A stretch of DNA of 64,000 bases from Ciborinia camelliae (taxonomy: Eukaryota > Ascomycota > Leotiomycetes > Helotiales > Sclerotiniaceae), in contig JANPYM010000004.1 in NCBI GenBank assembly GCA_025890175.1, positions 2,053,134-2,117,133 on the forward strand, given 5' to 3'. Positions 22,306 to 35,987 of the stretch are shown one piece after another. The position numbers were made by a program, and so were the translations under genes. Numbering within the stretch: position 1 is the first letter of the stretch; each line of letters opens with the position of its first letter. The notes under the pieces are model-generated. The model was given only the letters and a program-made list of their open reading frames with translations. It had not been told where the DNA came from and searched no databases.

Positions 22306-25300
22306 TAGTTCAACCCCCCCCCCCCCCCAACGCGTAAACCAATGAATCTGATGAATCTGATGAATCTGTAATGGCAATATTCTCCAAGAAAGTGATACTA
22401 GTATGCATATTTCTTCAACCTAAAATTTATATCTACCAATGAAGATGAAGAGCTTCAAGAGTTGATTGATGGGGCAACAGATAATACATATGGTATACTG
22501 CAATTCGAATCTCGACCTTCGAACTTCGAACTTCGCAATGGTGTCTACAGTAGCCAAGGAAACCAAAGATAGGAATAAAAAAACTCTTAACTTTTAAGCT
22601 CTAGGATATATCCCATCCCACTCGGGCAATGAAAAGAAAAATAAACTGATGTAGATGTTGGGAGTCATCGGAATACACAATCCTGTGGCACATAGATACA
22701 GAGACACCCTCTCTCCCTCCCTCTCTCCCTCCCTCTCTCCCTCACTCACAAAAGACCTGGCTTAGTGGTATTATGGTAATGGAATAAAACGGATTTATTA
22801 AAATGAAAATAACGAATCCCAAGACCACTTGATTTGTACCGCTAAATAAATGAATATAATATAGAAGATGTAGAAGATAAAAGGAAGAGTTAAAGCCCAA
22901 CTTGGCCTCGCCGTCATATCATATCATATCATTACATGAGTAAAGAACTAGACTCCAAGTACCCAAGTAACTCCCGAAAAGAAAATATCTCACTATATCA
23001 CGTCTGAGCATGTAGAAATCCGAAATCGAAGGATTGATTAAAGGCTCGCAAAGAAAAAAAAGTAACGAATGGAAGGCTAGAGACAACGAGATAAATCGAG
23101 GTCCTCATCTTAGCCACGCGCCTAGCGCAGCGTACCGTGTCCTCCGTGGAACATGTGAATGTGAAAATAATACAGTACAGTACAGACTGTACTACATACA
23201 GAACATCAAAATCCCCTTCGCGAATATGTATGTAGACATCTCATAATCTCAAGCCTTACCAAACCATCGATGGAAATTCAAAAGTCACCTCGAAGTTTTA
23301 ACCACCGAGGTAAAGACACGATAGAGAAAGCGAAAGCGAAAATGAAAAATCGTAAAATCAAATCAGGTTCCACAGCAAAAAGAGCTTTTACGTTACCGCC
23401 AAGTATAAAAAAATATACACATATATATATATATATATATTTCAATGAAGTTGTGAACCGACCCACGTCGGTGAATTGTCACCACCTAGGATGAAATGCA
23501 AGGAAGCCGAAGGTTGAGGCTGAACCAACGAATCCCGAGTATCATATCAGATGAAAGAAAGAGATGAGATTTCGAATCAAAATCAAGTCAAGTTTCATCA
23601 ATTACAATTACAACCAATCATTGATGGATCGGGGATTGTTCCGATGGCATATGTATGTAGCTTCATACATACATATTCATACATATTCGACCATACATAC
23701 AAGCCTTATACATATGTATATTGGAATGTGATCGAGGCAGGCGTTACAAATGAGGGGTGATGAAGGGTTCAATCGATATTGGTGTTTCGATTGTGGAGGA
23801 TTTGTGTGGATGGGATGGGAGTGGTTTGGTGATGTTTCTCTTCTTCATCTTGATATTGATTGATAAGGGATTAATATTGTGCCCTGACCGGACCTGAGCT
23901 CCCGGGGAGTAAGTGAGGCAGCGCCGCTGCCAATGATGAACGCATAAGTATACGTGTGGGTAGTGAGTGTGGTTGGAATGAGGGGTATGAAGGGGTGAGA
24001 TGGGCCTCGATCTTGTGGGGAGAGATGCGGGCTGAAAGCCTGGATCAGGAGATCTTTAATGCCTAACTTGGAGGAGATGTTGGCAGAAGGTGGAATTGGC
24101 GGTGGTGTGTACATATAACCTCGGGAAAAGGGTTCAAAGGACCAGCAAACGTGTGTTGTCCATCTATATGAGGAGGGGATGACAACAACAGACAATAACC
24201 ATGCATGAAAGGCATTTGAAACGGATTACAATTGCGGCGTCATTGTAAAATGGAATGTTGACATTGATGGATGCATTAGGTAGGTTGGTTATCACTGATG
24301 ACTGATGATGTATGTAACCCCTCATTTTTGTTGATGCTGCTTTAAGGTCCATCAGGTTAATCGGGTTAATCAATATCGGTGCTGAAAAGACTTGGCATTA
24401 GATATCTAGTAGGCAGGTAGTAAATAGATTCTGCTTGCTAACTTATTATTATCGCCTCTAAGGTTACCCTTCCCTGGAGACAATAATTGAAGTTTTTCAA
24501 GAACCGACGATAATCATACATAGCCTTATTATTATATGCATATACTATAGGGTATGTAGGAAACCAGGTATGTAGGTATTTCTTACCCTCGGTAAACAAG
24601 CATTCGCAATCTAATCTTCCCCCCTATGTAGTTAGTTGAATACTAGGTACCTAGTAGGCAATGATATCTAATCAGATTTGAAGGCCCTAAGTGCCTCGCT
24701 ACCTTGGGCTCTGCTCTGCTCTGCGCTGCTCGCTAGAACCAAGGGTGAAATGAGCATGGGGAAAGATAAATACAAACACAAACACAAACCCCAACATGCG
24801 CGTCAGTGGACGGACCGAATAACTGATGATCTTGTAGGCTATTACGATGAACGACCCGTCCTCCCTCCAGCATCATTGATCTCAAAATTGAAAAATCTCA
24901 CGTACCATACCTGCCGTATTATTAAACGCGTCACGGCTTGCCAAGGGAAATACCTATCGTAGATTCTTCGGGATCAATAATTAATAAATATATTTGAGAA
25001 CTCTCCCATCACATCACATCACAAGTCACAGCGCGGTCCACCAACCACCCTACCGTAAAAAGAATTTACGAAAACTCTCCAGCAAACAAGCTCATGGACA
25101 ATATAATATAATTCAATACAGATACAAATTCAATACAAACAATCTAATAAACTTTTGATGTTTGATATTTTTCATCTTTTTTTTTCATCCCAAATAATAC
25201 CTACTTACCATAAGTAATGATAAATCCGAGTGTCAGTCAATGTCCATGCCAAGAAGCGAATGAATTCTCAAATGAGATTCACGAGGTCTCTGAATAGTGA

Positions 25301-28300
25301 AGATGATATAACAATAACAATAATATCTATCTACCCAGCAGTTCCAAGACAAGAATGAGCCCTACCTCACCTCTAGTAGGCCAAAAACCCAAAATAAAAA
25401 ATAAATAAACTAGTTATTACCTAGTAGTAAGTCTGACCCTACCTAAAGCCCAAAGCATCGGGTATTTCCTGGCCAAAAACAGGAGGTCCAAGAAGAAAGA
25501 TTATGATAACCTAAATGGATAATTGATCAATAGAGTCAAATAAACCGACCGACCGACCGACAAACAAACAGACAAACAGATCCATGCTTGCCAATAATCC
25601 GTAAAAAAAAACGACGGACGGACATATCGGCAAGCAATTTTTCAAATTTTTTCTTTGGATTTTTTTCTCTCGATCAATTAATCAATCAATAATGGGAGGG
25701 ACTCGCCCGGGAGTCGGGAGGAGGAGGGGGGGGGTTTTTTGATGAGCATGAGTGATTTGATTAACGAAGGAGGGGATGGGGGTTTTAGGGAAGATACCTA
25801 TCTACTCCGTTCGTTTTGTACCTAGTTAGGTAGGGAGGTAGATACTAGGTAGGTAGATAATAGGTACCTGGAGGGGTAGCGAGCGGTTACGTATGAATCT
25901 TTCTTATGATTCAAGAATTAAGTTAAGTCATATGATTGATTTCATGATTGATATTTTTGCTATTTTGGATGATGATGAGATAGTGAGGCTTTGATTTTCT
26001 GGTTGATTACCTATTTACCTACTTAGGTAGGTATTGAAGCTTGAATTTTTATGATTGTAAAGGGGCTGGAGAGGTATTTAGATGGATGTTTATATAGATG
26101 TATACTGTGAATTATATATATATATATATTTCTTACAATAAAGAGCATATAGAATAAATTCCATCTAGCAATCCATAAAACAAATCAGATAGATAGATAA
26201 TATATCTATCATCTAGGGACAAACATGATAGGTTATCGGTCGGGTTTATAGATCCATACCCATCAATCCATGTCTCGTCTTGCGTGCATACACCATACCA
26301 TACCAACCATACCATACATACCATAACCTTACCGTATCTAAGATACCCAAAAGAAGAGTAAAACCAGCCTTGGAAAAGAGGGGAAGGAGAAAAAAAATAA
26401 AGATACAGATAAGAAATCTCAAGGAAGAAGAATCTCGATATCGATACCTAGTATGTACTCCGGACCTAGTATGTATGTATCCAACAGGAAACCCATACAA
26501 ATACCGGTACCATAAGGTAGGTAATCAATAAAACGGAGCACGTAATGATATCAAGCGGAACGATAGCGAGGTCGACCGAAGTTCAAACCCTGATCACCAA
26601 AGAAAGGATAGATAGGTATGTAATCAACGCATGCACGATTTTTTCCCTCGAAAACTTGGACGATAAGTGGGAGGGCGTGACGGGGGGGGCATTGATTGAA
26701 TTTGATTCCCAGGGAGCCAGGGGGGATGGAATACCTAGGTAGGTAAGATGTGCGGGTTGGGAATCGGCGTGGAGGCTTAAGTTGAGAGGGAGGGATGCTG
26801 CTTTGGGATGGGTGCAGCGGGATGGAAATCCGTTATGTTATGTTCATGGTGCGACTTGCCAGATGATGCTTGCTGGCTGGCTTGGGGATGGGATAGGTTT
26901 GGAACTTGGATGTTGTGAGCCGGCATGGTGGATGGGGGTTGTGGGATGGGAATCATGGGATGGGGTGGGAAGCTTGGATTGATTTTTTTTTTCATGTACG
27001 GTATGGAACTTGGAACTTGGATGGATTGTGGCTTGGAATGGGTGGAGGGGAATATTGGGTTGGAGCTTGGGGGAAGCGGAATCCGGATAGATCTCCAGGA
27101 AAGAGGTTGTGTAGTAATAATATGTGATTCTGAATAATGTGAAGCCGTGCGTGATGAAAGATGGAAGAGAAGAGATTTCGATGGATAATACTCCGTACAG
27201 TAGGTAATGATGATGATGATGATGAAGACTTGGCATTGCTCGAAATCGTATCGTATTATAATGCCCATGTTAAACCGCTCCAATGGATGTGACGTTTGAA
27301 AGGAGAGAAAATGATATGTAGCTTTTGAGATATTCTTCTTCTTCTCATCTGATGAGTAAGGCAGGCGAATCGGTATTTGGGACAATGGATGTAACCATCC
27401 AGTCAAGGGATAATGATGATTCCAGCTGAATTGAAGATGGTAAGGTAGGGAGGTAGTCAAGCTACCTACCTAGGTAAACAATGATACTTATGCTTTAAGC
27501 AGTGTAACTTTGGGAAGCTATCTGGAGATCTCCGATGTACTGTACATGTATCTTACATATATTATATGTCGAATAAATATTTATTTATCATTCATTACCT
27601 ACCTATAAATAATACACGTTGAGACACCTGGGTAGGTAAGGTAGGTACTAGGTAGGTAGGTACCTCTAAAGAACCCACAACCGGGATATATAAATGAGGA
27701 GTCGGGTGCCGCAGAATCCGCAACAGCTGAAATTGTAAGCCTTCGTGAATACCGAGAGAGCGGAAATCTATCTCGGGACGTTTTTTAATAATCGGTTGAG
27801 ACAACCATCCATACCTTACCATGCCTACACATATCTACTATAAAAATTTATGCGCAAAAGGATGAGGAAACTTGATTCCAAGTGGTGGTGAAAGCGGCAT
27901 AGGGGAAAAGGATGGATGATAAAGGATTCAGTACCACAATCCAATGCAAGCAAACAACTTCACGCAAGTAAGGAAGGAAGAAAGAAATCAAATGATTCAA
28001 ATCAAATCAAATCATTTAATAAAAGATGGATGTGATTGCTTACTCGGTCTTTGCTTGAAGATATATATTGAGACAACAACTGAATTGCTTCATATTCATT
28101 TGATTAGGTAAGATTAGATATTGATAGGTACTTTGAATAGTCCAAAGGTTCGGCCTTATTCTTTTTTTTATTTCCAGCTTTAAATCCGGCTGTGGAGTAG
28201 GTAGATTCCTAGTAGGTAATATTCCGCCATACATATTATTATCACGGTTATCATACTTTGAAAAGGCTTCAATTCAATTCAATTCAATCCAATTCAATCT

Positions 28301-30240
28301 TTAAACCTTCATTATCGACATTTGATTGGTAGATGGGGACGCACGTTTTTTTCTCTCTGCTTCGAATCCCACCCGATTCATAGCGAAATCCAAATTATTA
28401 TTATTATTAAAAATCGGAACGGCTACGAGATATTTACTCCATTCTTTAAGGAGGTCCTACCTGGTTTAGTACGACTGTACGAGAAATAATATAAAATCCC
28501 AGGCACAGTTCACCTTTTGATCTATTCTAGGTTATTTATTGTGTGCATAATGAGTGTAGGTACATACAACAGACAGTAGTACGGACGTCGGACATTGAGA
28601 CGAAACTTCTTCCTTCTTCCTTCATTGTAAGATACTGGAGTACTTTGATACTTTGATACTTTGATAGGGAAGGTACTGGATATATTATATCCATTGCCTA
28701 GGTAGGTACTGAAGCTGGGAGTTTAGATCTTGCATTGGTGGCTTGTCTAGGGTATTGTCATACAGTCATAATCATCACAGGTACCTACCACCTTCACTAC
28801 CTACAGTCATACAAAACAAGTACACGCCGCTTTTCAATCCAATCGCACACACCGCACAGCCGTTCTGTCAACAGGCACTAAAAACAGCACGGGCAAGGAT
28901 TCACCCGTGGACAACCACCAGAACAAAAAAGAACTTCCAAAACCAACACTGGGGCACACACTACCTACCTACTGACATTACGCACACTACACTACGTACC
29001 CTTACGAGTAACTTGGATAAGAAAGCAAAGAAAGCAAGAAAGAAAGGATCACTTATAAAAAGAAGCATTATTTCGAAGATTTATTTCCAAGGATTGAGCC
29101 AGCAAGTTATATGAATAATACGTTGATACTATTCCGTTCAAAAAGATATACTTCACTTCTTATTAATAGACATAATTTTTTTATTTATGATTATTATTAT
29201 TATTACCTTCTTATAATTAATACCTTCTTATATTACCTACCTATATTACCTACCTTACAACCAGCTTCAACTCAACTCAACTCAACTACTCCACTTATCG
29301 CTCCTCTACGCCAGTGCTCACACATATTAAACTAGTAAATTAACCTGATTCCTTATCCTTCCACATCCACGTTCACGTTCACATTCACGTTCACGCTACT
29401 CACACCTTGGGCTTAGGCTTGACATTACCACCTGTAACCATAACCTTAACATTCACATCCAATCCAACCGAACCGAAAGATACCCAAAAGGTACTAGAAT
29501 ACTCAACTCACACTACCGTACTCAAACCATCATTACTACTCACTACTACTACTACTCCCTCCTCGGTCACTACGATCAACCTACATTTTTCCGACCCTCC
29601 ATCAACCAAATTACCAAACTACAGTATCTCCTCTCCGCTCAATCCTTTTCCCGATAATAATAATAATAGAGGGAATCCTCCCTCGCCTCTACCCCGTCCT
29701 CCCGTTTTTCCCCTACATCTAATCTATCTGCCTCTCTACCTCTCCATCTACATCTACATCTACATCCTCATCCTCTTTTACATATAATACTGGAACCATC
29801 CCTCCTTTGCTCATTCAATTGAAACGATAAAACACCCTTCTTCCCTCTTTCTTTGTATATTCGTTTGTTGACAGAACAAATTAATACTGTATACAAAAAA
29901 ACACCGCACTCGCACTTCAACCTAAGAAAAAAAATTAAGTTGCTCCTAGCATATAGCTTTATCAACTAAGGCCTTTCCGCTCACGACTCAATTCCACGTC
30001 AAACTTCAATAATTACCCACACCCATTTCAAATTTTAAAGGCCTCGGACTGAGCTACTCGTTTTTGGCTTCTTAGGAAAATCATTCCTTGATCTATAGCC
30101 TCGCAGAATACTCTAGCCACTGCAGCGTATTGGAATATTCTCTCCTCAGGAACCTTTTCTTTTTTTTGCGACCAATAAAATTCATCCTCTAGCTGATTCC
30201 TCAACATTGTCCCCGCAGTCTCCAGTTCTCAATCATCAAT

Positions 30241-31359
30241 ATGATGGCCGATGTTCGAAGGAAACCAATGCCACCTGGTTTCCAAAATTCTTCTTCTGCA
30301 CCCTTATACAACCATCATAGTCGCACTACCTCCTCCAGTACCTTTCCTGCCATCAACTGCCCTCCTCAACATCCACAATCACTCTACCCAGGAAATATGC
30401 AGATAAGCGGATATTCTTCCAGGCGAACTCCTTCAACCGGTACCTTTTCTACAACTACCAGCAATGGTAATGGTCCTGTGCCATATCGAGGTTCTCAAGA
30501 TTTGAGACGATCCACTTCTTCACGATCGGGAAATTTACAACCACAAGGATATGTGGCTCTGATGCGAAAACAAAAGGCGACGGTTTGGTGTGATAGAGCG
30601 CAACACGAGGATCCACGATTAATAGCCCAGCAGAAGGCTGCCAAGGAAAGAGCGGCGGCTGCAGTTCTTGGAGGTCCTTTACAAGGTAGAATATCTTCAG
30701 GTGGTACAAATAGTCTTGTTGGAAGTAATAGGGTTACAGCAAAGATAAGACATCATGGCAAAGCTGGATTAGTAGGATATAGTCCAGGAGATCTTGTTGG
30801 GGGCGTGGTTGGTGTTCCGATGAGATTGAGTGCTAGTGAAGTGGAAGGGGGAGATAGTGATGATGATGGGGATAGTGGGAGAGTTTTATTCCATCAAAGA
30901 ACGGGGAGTGGACGCAGTAGTGTTGGAAGTGGCAGAAAAGGTCTCACATATTCTCGACAATCCGGTGCAAGTTCGAATGCTGGCAGATGGAGCTCGGGTA
31001 ATACACCACCTAGTGAAAAGGAAAGACAGAATTCATTCCCGGATGTGGAAGAGACCCTAGAAACTCCCACTGGACACTCACAAGCCAAGGATTACTTCGA
31101 GGGGGGCGATGGAACGAGAAGCACTGGTGGAAGTATTAGTAGTGGAGAGCGAGCGGATGGTATTGCGGATCTAAACCCGGGTGACACAGCCAGGTTAGCA
31201 AGTAACAGCTTGCTGAAATCAACCATCACACGAGAAAAGAGTTGCAAGAACCCCGACGAATTAAGGCGAAGAGGAAGTGTTGACGAACGGACAACAACAA
31301 TGACTTTGGGTGCCGGCCGACTATTTATCGCTAATCCAGATCACTCGGATAGTGATTAA
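30241..31359 (+). CDS. Conserved-looking fungal protein of unknown function, Ser-rich
   Basis: Single-exon protein of 372 residues starting MMADVRRKPMPPGF. I did not recognise the family with certainty. Most of it is low-complexity Ser/Gly/Thr-rich and probably disordered, but two blocks look constrained: GYVALMRKQKATVWCDRAQ with EDPRLIAQQKAAKERAAAAV (about 103-145), and KIRHHGKAGLVGYSPGDLVG with VPMRLSASEVEGGDSDDD (about 167-211). Many SR/RxxS sites suggest a phosphorylated regulatory protein. It follows 11 kb of gene-free DNA, a layout often seen for developmental regulators in fungi; that is context only. Confidence 0.7.
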   Translation: MMADVRRKPMPPGFQNSSSAPLYNHHSRTTSSSTFPAINCPPQHPQSLYPGNMQISGYSSRRTPSTGTFSTTTSNGNGPVPYRGSQDLRRSTSSRSGNLQPQGYVALMRKQKATVWCDRAQHEDPRLIAQQKAAKERAAAAVLGGPLQGRISSGGTNSLVGSNRVTAKIRHHGKAGLVGYSPGDLVGGVVGVPMRLSASEVEGGDSDDDGDSGRVLFHQRTGSGRSSVGSGRKGLTYSRQSGASSNAGRWSSGNTPPSEKERQNSFPDVEETLETPTGHSQAKDYFEGGDGTRSTGGSISSGERADGIADLNPGDTARLASNSLLKSTITREKSCKNPDELRRRGSVDERTTTMTLGAGRLFIANPDHSDSD

Positions 31360-32653
31360 CATAATTTGGAGTGGAGGATTCACATGCGAATTGGAAAAAA
31401 GTACGAGAGACCTTGAAAGAGGCCTGCGATGGCGGAGAGGAGAGGAGAGGAGATACCTTTTAGACGGAGGAATTCACATCACATCATCATCATCACATGA
31501 TGATGAAAATAAGATTACGTGGTTGGGGAGTAAAGAACAAAGAGCACAGCAAGCAACAGCATTTGAAAGGCGTAGCATAGGAGTATTATGGGCTTACTTT
31601 ACATGGCAAATATCCATTTGGATTGGTTTACCGGGGTTATGGATGGGGGGTGCACCTGGCATACACATTACTTTATATAAGGCCAGTCGTGAGTGGGAAG
31701 GTCCCTTTTTGGATTAGGCATCAGGGAAGGGGGGGACATGACATGCTTTCATCGTTTACATTGGTGCTCCTTGCATGTACGTACGAAGGTTCGTGGACGG
31801 CGAACTTCACTTACCTCACTGGAGCTTGGGACTGCAATCACCGGACTTGAGTTGGTTCGTTCGCACAATCGTTCTCTCTTTTTTTTTATTCGCGGGACTT
31901 TCCGTGCATTCGTTTTTGTCGTCGTCGTCATCGTCGTCGTCGTCGTGGTCGTCGTCGTCGTCGTGGTCGTCGTCGTGGTTGTTTAGTTGGCCGGGCTGGT
32001 GGAGGGAGCGGTTTGCCACCTCCCGTCCTTATGTGGGTGGCCGAATTGGGCACCCGCGCTGCATACATTACGTTACCTATACCTACCTACCTACCTACCT
32101 ACCTACATATACTTGGAATAGGAATAGGAAGAGGAAGAGGAATAGGTGAGGAGGAGATAATGGTACCTATACTGAATTGAATGATGAAGATGAGATTGGA
32201 ATTACTAATTGACTATATATTGACTTGGGGTGATGTGTGTGTGTGTGTTTTTTGCTTAAGCTGAGGCTTGTACTTGTATTTTTATTGCTGTGAGGTCATG
32301 TTACTTGTAAAGATGGGCTGGCTGGCTGGCTGGCTTAAATGTGTGATTGATATGCCGGGGATGTTAAACCGGATGTTTTGGACCTGATTCTGAGCCGTCT
32401 ATCTATCTAGATTTCTAAATCTATCTAATCGATAGATACCTAGGTAGGTATTTATCGTTTTATCAACTATAAATTCGTTAATTCATCAATTTATATTCTA
32501 TCTAATTTATATATCTAGATATAGGTATATAGATTTCATATTTCCAAGTTTTATAAGATATTTCATAATTCACCTGGGCAATCACTTTTTCATAATTCCG
32601 CTGGGCAATTCACAATTCACTTCAAATTCAAATTCAACCCACAATAATGATGG

Positions 32654-32684
<31 letters not shown>

Positions 32685-33717
32685 GAAGTAAACTTTATAA
32701 AAGATGGTTTATACCTACTTATATATATACATACCTATATACGTGTAGTGTAGTAGGTACGTACCTAGGTACGTAGGTAGGTACCCATACTAATATTAAT
32801 ATTCATATGAGCATTTATATTAGCATTTATATTTATACTAGGGAAGGTAAGGTAAGGAAGAGGAAGGTGAGGTAATAACCAATTTCCGAATTTTAGACAG
32901 GATTGAGGATTGGTTTGGGGGTTTGGTTTGGGAGTTTGAGGGTTTGAGGGTTGGTGTTACTTGGGAAGTTGGGAAGTTGTGATGGTATAGTAGGGTAAAG
33001 TAGGGTGTGGTATAATGATTGGTATTAATGATATGGTTCTATTTTTGTCGCTGTGGCTTTGGCTTTGGCGGTGGCTGTGGCTGTGGTATAACATGTACTT
33101 TAAAGTACTAAGGTTAGTAATATTTCAAGGGTCTAGGTAGGGTACCCGCCTATCAAATGAAATGACATATTAAATTAATGTACGTGTGGCTACCTAGGTA
33201 GAGCAAGCGGGCGGGACGGAGTAAACGGGACGGTTATTTAGGCTGATAGGTATCGTGGCTCAAGTAATTATCATACCCTAGTGTTTAGTGTAGTGTAGTA
33301 GTGTACTAGTGACGAGTGGATAGGCTAATAAATAAGTGGATCTTGACGCGAAACCTACTTTAGGAAAGAACAAGAACGCCCGCACGCACGCAAGCAAATC
33401 GAAACGCGAACACGACACACGACGCGTTCTTGAATTATTGAATTGATTTGATTTGAATGACATAGACCGACTGAGTTGACATCGCTTTATGGCAACATTT
33501 CGAGATTGTGATTGATGTTGGATGCGATACCGACGGGGTGGAATACAATACGATATAAATTGGTACGATACGATACGATATTGGAGAATATAGTACCTAG
33601 CTAGGTATTGTGGAAAATATCTGGCGGAGGGCTGCATGGGAATCGATTCGATTTTTAATTATTTGTATTTGCTATTGTATCAAGAACGGATTGTGAGGGA
33701 TTGATTGGATTGACTGG
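31360..33717. other. Intergenic with simple repeats
   Basis: No gene is recognised. It contains a GTC/GTG triplet tract (31917-31981), an ACCT tract (32083-32106), CTGG repeats (32317-32335), a GAT-rich tract (32650-32690) and a dense group of TACCTAGGTA-like motifs (32430-32450, 32755-32790, 33192-33205, 33596-33608). Confidence 0.5.
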
Positions 33718-35987
33718 ATGACGATAAGTCGAAGAAACGAAACGAACCTCCACAAGAATTTGGGCGGACAAGAAGCAATTGGAATCATGGCGACAACGAG
33801 AGAGTCACCTCGTCCTCCGAAGAGAAATTTCGAGGAGTCTTTTGGTCTTATTGAACCCTTTCGTGTCGGTGAGGATGAAAGAGTTCGGCTCGAAATTTGT
33901 ACTTCGAAAGAAGATGGGCAAGCCGATCAAGACTCCCCTCTTCCTTCGAAAGAATCCGCAGATAAACCTGAACCTGAACCCGAGCCTGAATCCGAATCTC
34001 TGCCCACACCACCTGTTAGCATACAATCCACCAAACGAGAAAGAGAAGTCTCGCCGGCGGCAAGCACGGCTAGTTCGTTGAGTGATTTGGGATCGAGGAG
34101 TACACCTAGTTTGAGAGGGGGATCGCCGATGGTTGGCACGGCTTTTGCGGCGTTGAATGGAAATGGCGATGCGAGTAAGATGCCTCCTGCGAAGAAACCG
34201 AAGTTGACGTTTGCGGAGAAGGAGGCGAGGAGGATTGAGAAGGAGTTTAAGGATGAGGAGAGAAAGAGGGAGAGGGAGAAGAAGGAAAATGAGAAGCAGG
34301 CACATTTAGAGGAGAAGAGGAAGAGGGATAGGGAAAAGGATGAGGAGAAGAGGAAGAAGGATACTGAGAAGGAAGAGGAAAAGAAGAGAAAAGATGCAGA
34401 GAAAGAGGTTGAGAGGAAGAGAAAAGAGGAAGAAAAGGCTGCGAAGGAGGAAAAGAAGAGGTTGAAGGACGAGGAGAAGCGTAAGAAGGATGAGGAGAAA
34501 CAGAGGATCGAGGATGAAAAGAAAAAGAAAGCTGCAAGCCAGAAGACATTATCTTCTTTCTTTGGAACCCCAAGTTCGACCAAAGCTTCGAAAGATGAAG
34601 TATCAACGAGTCCTGCTTCGACAGGTCTTACTATTGCCGCACCTCCTACGGCATCGGCACATCTGACTCCGAGTAAGAAAGAAATCTCACCATATGAAAA
34701 AATGTTCCCGGCTTTCTTCGTTCAGAATGGTGTTAGGCTAGCACCGATCAACCACTTTGGGAGAGACGAGGAAGGATCACAAGCTTTACAATCTACAATT
34801 GATGCATATATATCGGGTCATAGAAGTCCCGGAAGAAGACGACATTTTGATGCTATGGAACTCTTTCCTCTCTCATCCAGCAATTCAGTAAAGCGTGGGA
34901 AATCAATTGTATCTGTACGGGAGATTATGGCGGAATTATCGGGCAATCCTTCCAAACCTATCGACCTCACAACCGACTCTCGAAATTCACAAATTAAACG
35001 CACAAAAGCTCAACTTCAGGACGTTCCCATGAAATTCCTCAAATTTCAGGAAGACGTTAGACCTCCTTATCAAGGTACATATACACATACTCCTCTATAC
35101 GGAATGTCGAAATTAGCACGAAATCCCATGAGACGCGACCTCCCAAATACAAATTACGACTATGATAGTGAGGCGGAGTGGATTGAGGATGAGGATGCGG
35201 AAGATTTGAATAGTGAGGGAGAAGAGGATGAAGAGGGTCTTGATGATGCGGAAGATATGGATGGATTTCTTGATGATGAGAATGATGAATTATTAAACTC
35301 GAGACGTGCACTGGGAGGAATACAAGGAGATTTAGAACCAGTTAGCACGGGATTGTGTTGGGAGGATAGGAAGAAGAGGAACTCGAATGTTAAGATGATG
35401 CCATATAGGATGGAGTTTATCATTGGTAGGTTGATATTTCTTTATTTTCGGGGAAAACTTTTCAGTTCGATGATTAGATGCTAACTTAACATTCAGATCC
35501 AAAAATCAAATCTATCGATCCCTTCTCAACAGCATACTGGGAACCAGTCGCACCACTTGTCTCAACCGGAACCATGGATCCTCCCCGTCTCCCACTCAAC
35601 TCCATGAAATCAACCAACACCCTACAAACTTCCCCATCGCCCTTGAGTTCGACGGCCAACAATAAAGTCTCGAATCATAAAGCCGTCCCCCTTTCCTTCT
35701 TCGGCACTCCTTCCTCGGCAGCATCATCTCGGGAGCTCCCGCTCCACCAAGGCAGTGGAGGTGCAGACAAAGAAGGCAAAGCCAAAACACAAAAGCTCCT
35801 GCCAGATTCCGATCTCCCGGCGTTCAAAGAGGCGATTCAGGGTAGCGATTTGAGTAAAGTCGGGTTGGTGGAGGTCTTGAAGAAGAAGTTTCCGGGCAGG
35901 ACGGGCGGCGCTATTAAGGCGACGTTGGATTTGGTGGCGAGGAGGGTGGGGGGGAAGGAGGTCGAGAAGAGGTGGGTTTTGATTTGA
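33718..35987 (+). CDS. RLF2: Chromatin assembly factor 1 large subunit (CAF-1 p150/Cac1)
   Basis: Deposits H3-H4 on newly replicated DNA, tethered by PCNA. Exons 33718-35425 and 35497-35987 (71-bp intron, GTAGGT donor, CTAAC branch) give 732 residues. Order: disordered acidic N-terminus; Lys/Glu/Arg-rich KER coiled coil at about 160-275; a PIP box QKTLSSFF directly after it, which would bind PCNA; the conserved region with FPAFFVQNGVRLAPINHF; the ED segment YDYDSEAEWIEDEDAED with a long acidic run; and a C-terminal winged-helix-type end (PAFKEAIQGSDLSKVGLVEVLKK...). ATG 33787 (MATTRESPRPPKR) has a stronger context (A at -3, G at +4) than 33718 and may be the true start. A second PLSFFGTP motif lies in exon 2. 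Confidence 0.9.

Larger units (their letters stand above)
18788..30240. other. 11.4-kb gene-empty region rich in microsatellites and TACCTAGGTA motifs
   Basis: No gene is recognised over 11.4 kb. Contents I can point to: an assembly gap (22296-22305) followed by a run of 15 C (22314-22328), GAATCTGAT triplets (22344-22368), CTCTCCCTCC repeats (22703-22742), TA repeats (23420-23440), GAT repeats (27209-27226), and many copies of TACCTAGGTA-like motifs from about 24.4 kb onward. The stretch 28.7-30.2 kb is CT/CA-rich on the plus strand, like a long fungal 5' leader. Long regulatory DNA or non-coding RNAs are possible; neither can be proved from sequence. Confidence 0.5.

Noticed and set aside
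26777..27460. Long open frames on both strands (up to 227 codons)
   Set aside because: Composed of low-complexity GGATGG/CCATCC and GAT repeats; Ser/Pro/His-rich translation without domain features.
28367..28378. tRNA B-box-like CTTCGAATCCC
   Set aside because: No A box at the right distance and no acceptor stem.
29407..29787. 126-codon plus-strand open frame before the gene at 30241
   Set aside because: No ATG start; CT/CA-rich leader-type sequence with Thr/Pro/Leu bias only.
31749..32149. Asp- and Ser-rich open frames on both strands
   Set aside because: Produced by the GTC/GAC triplet repeat.
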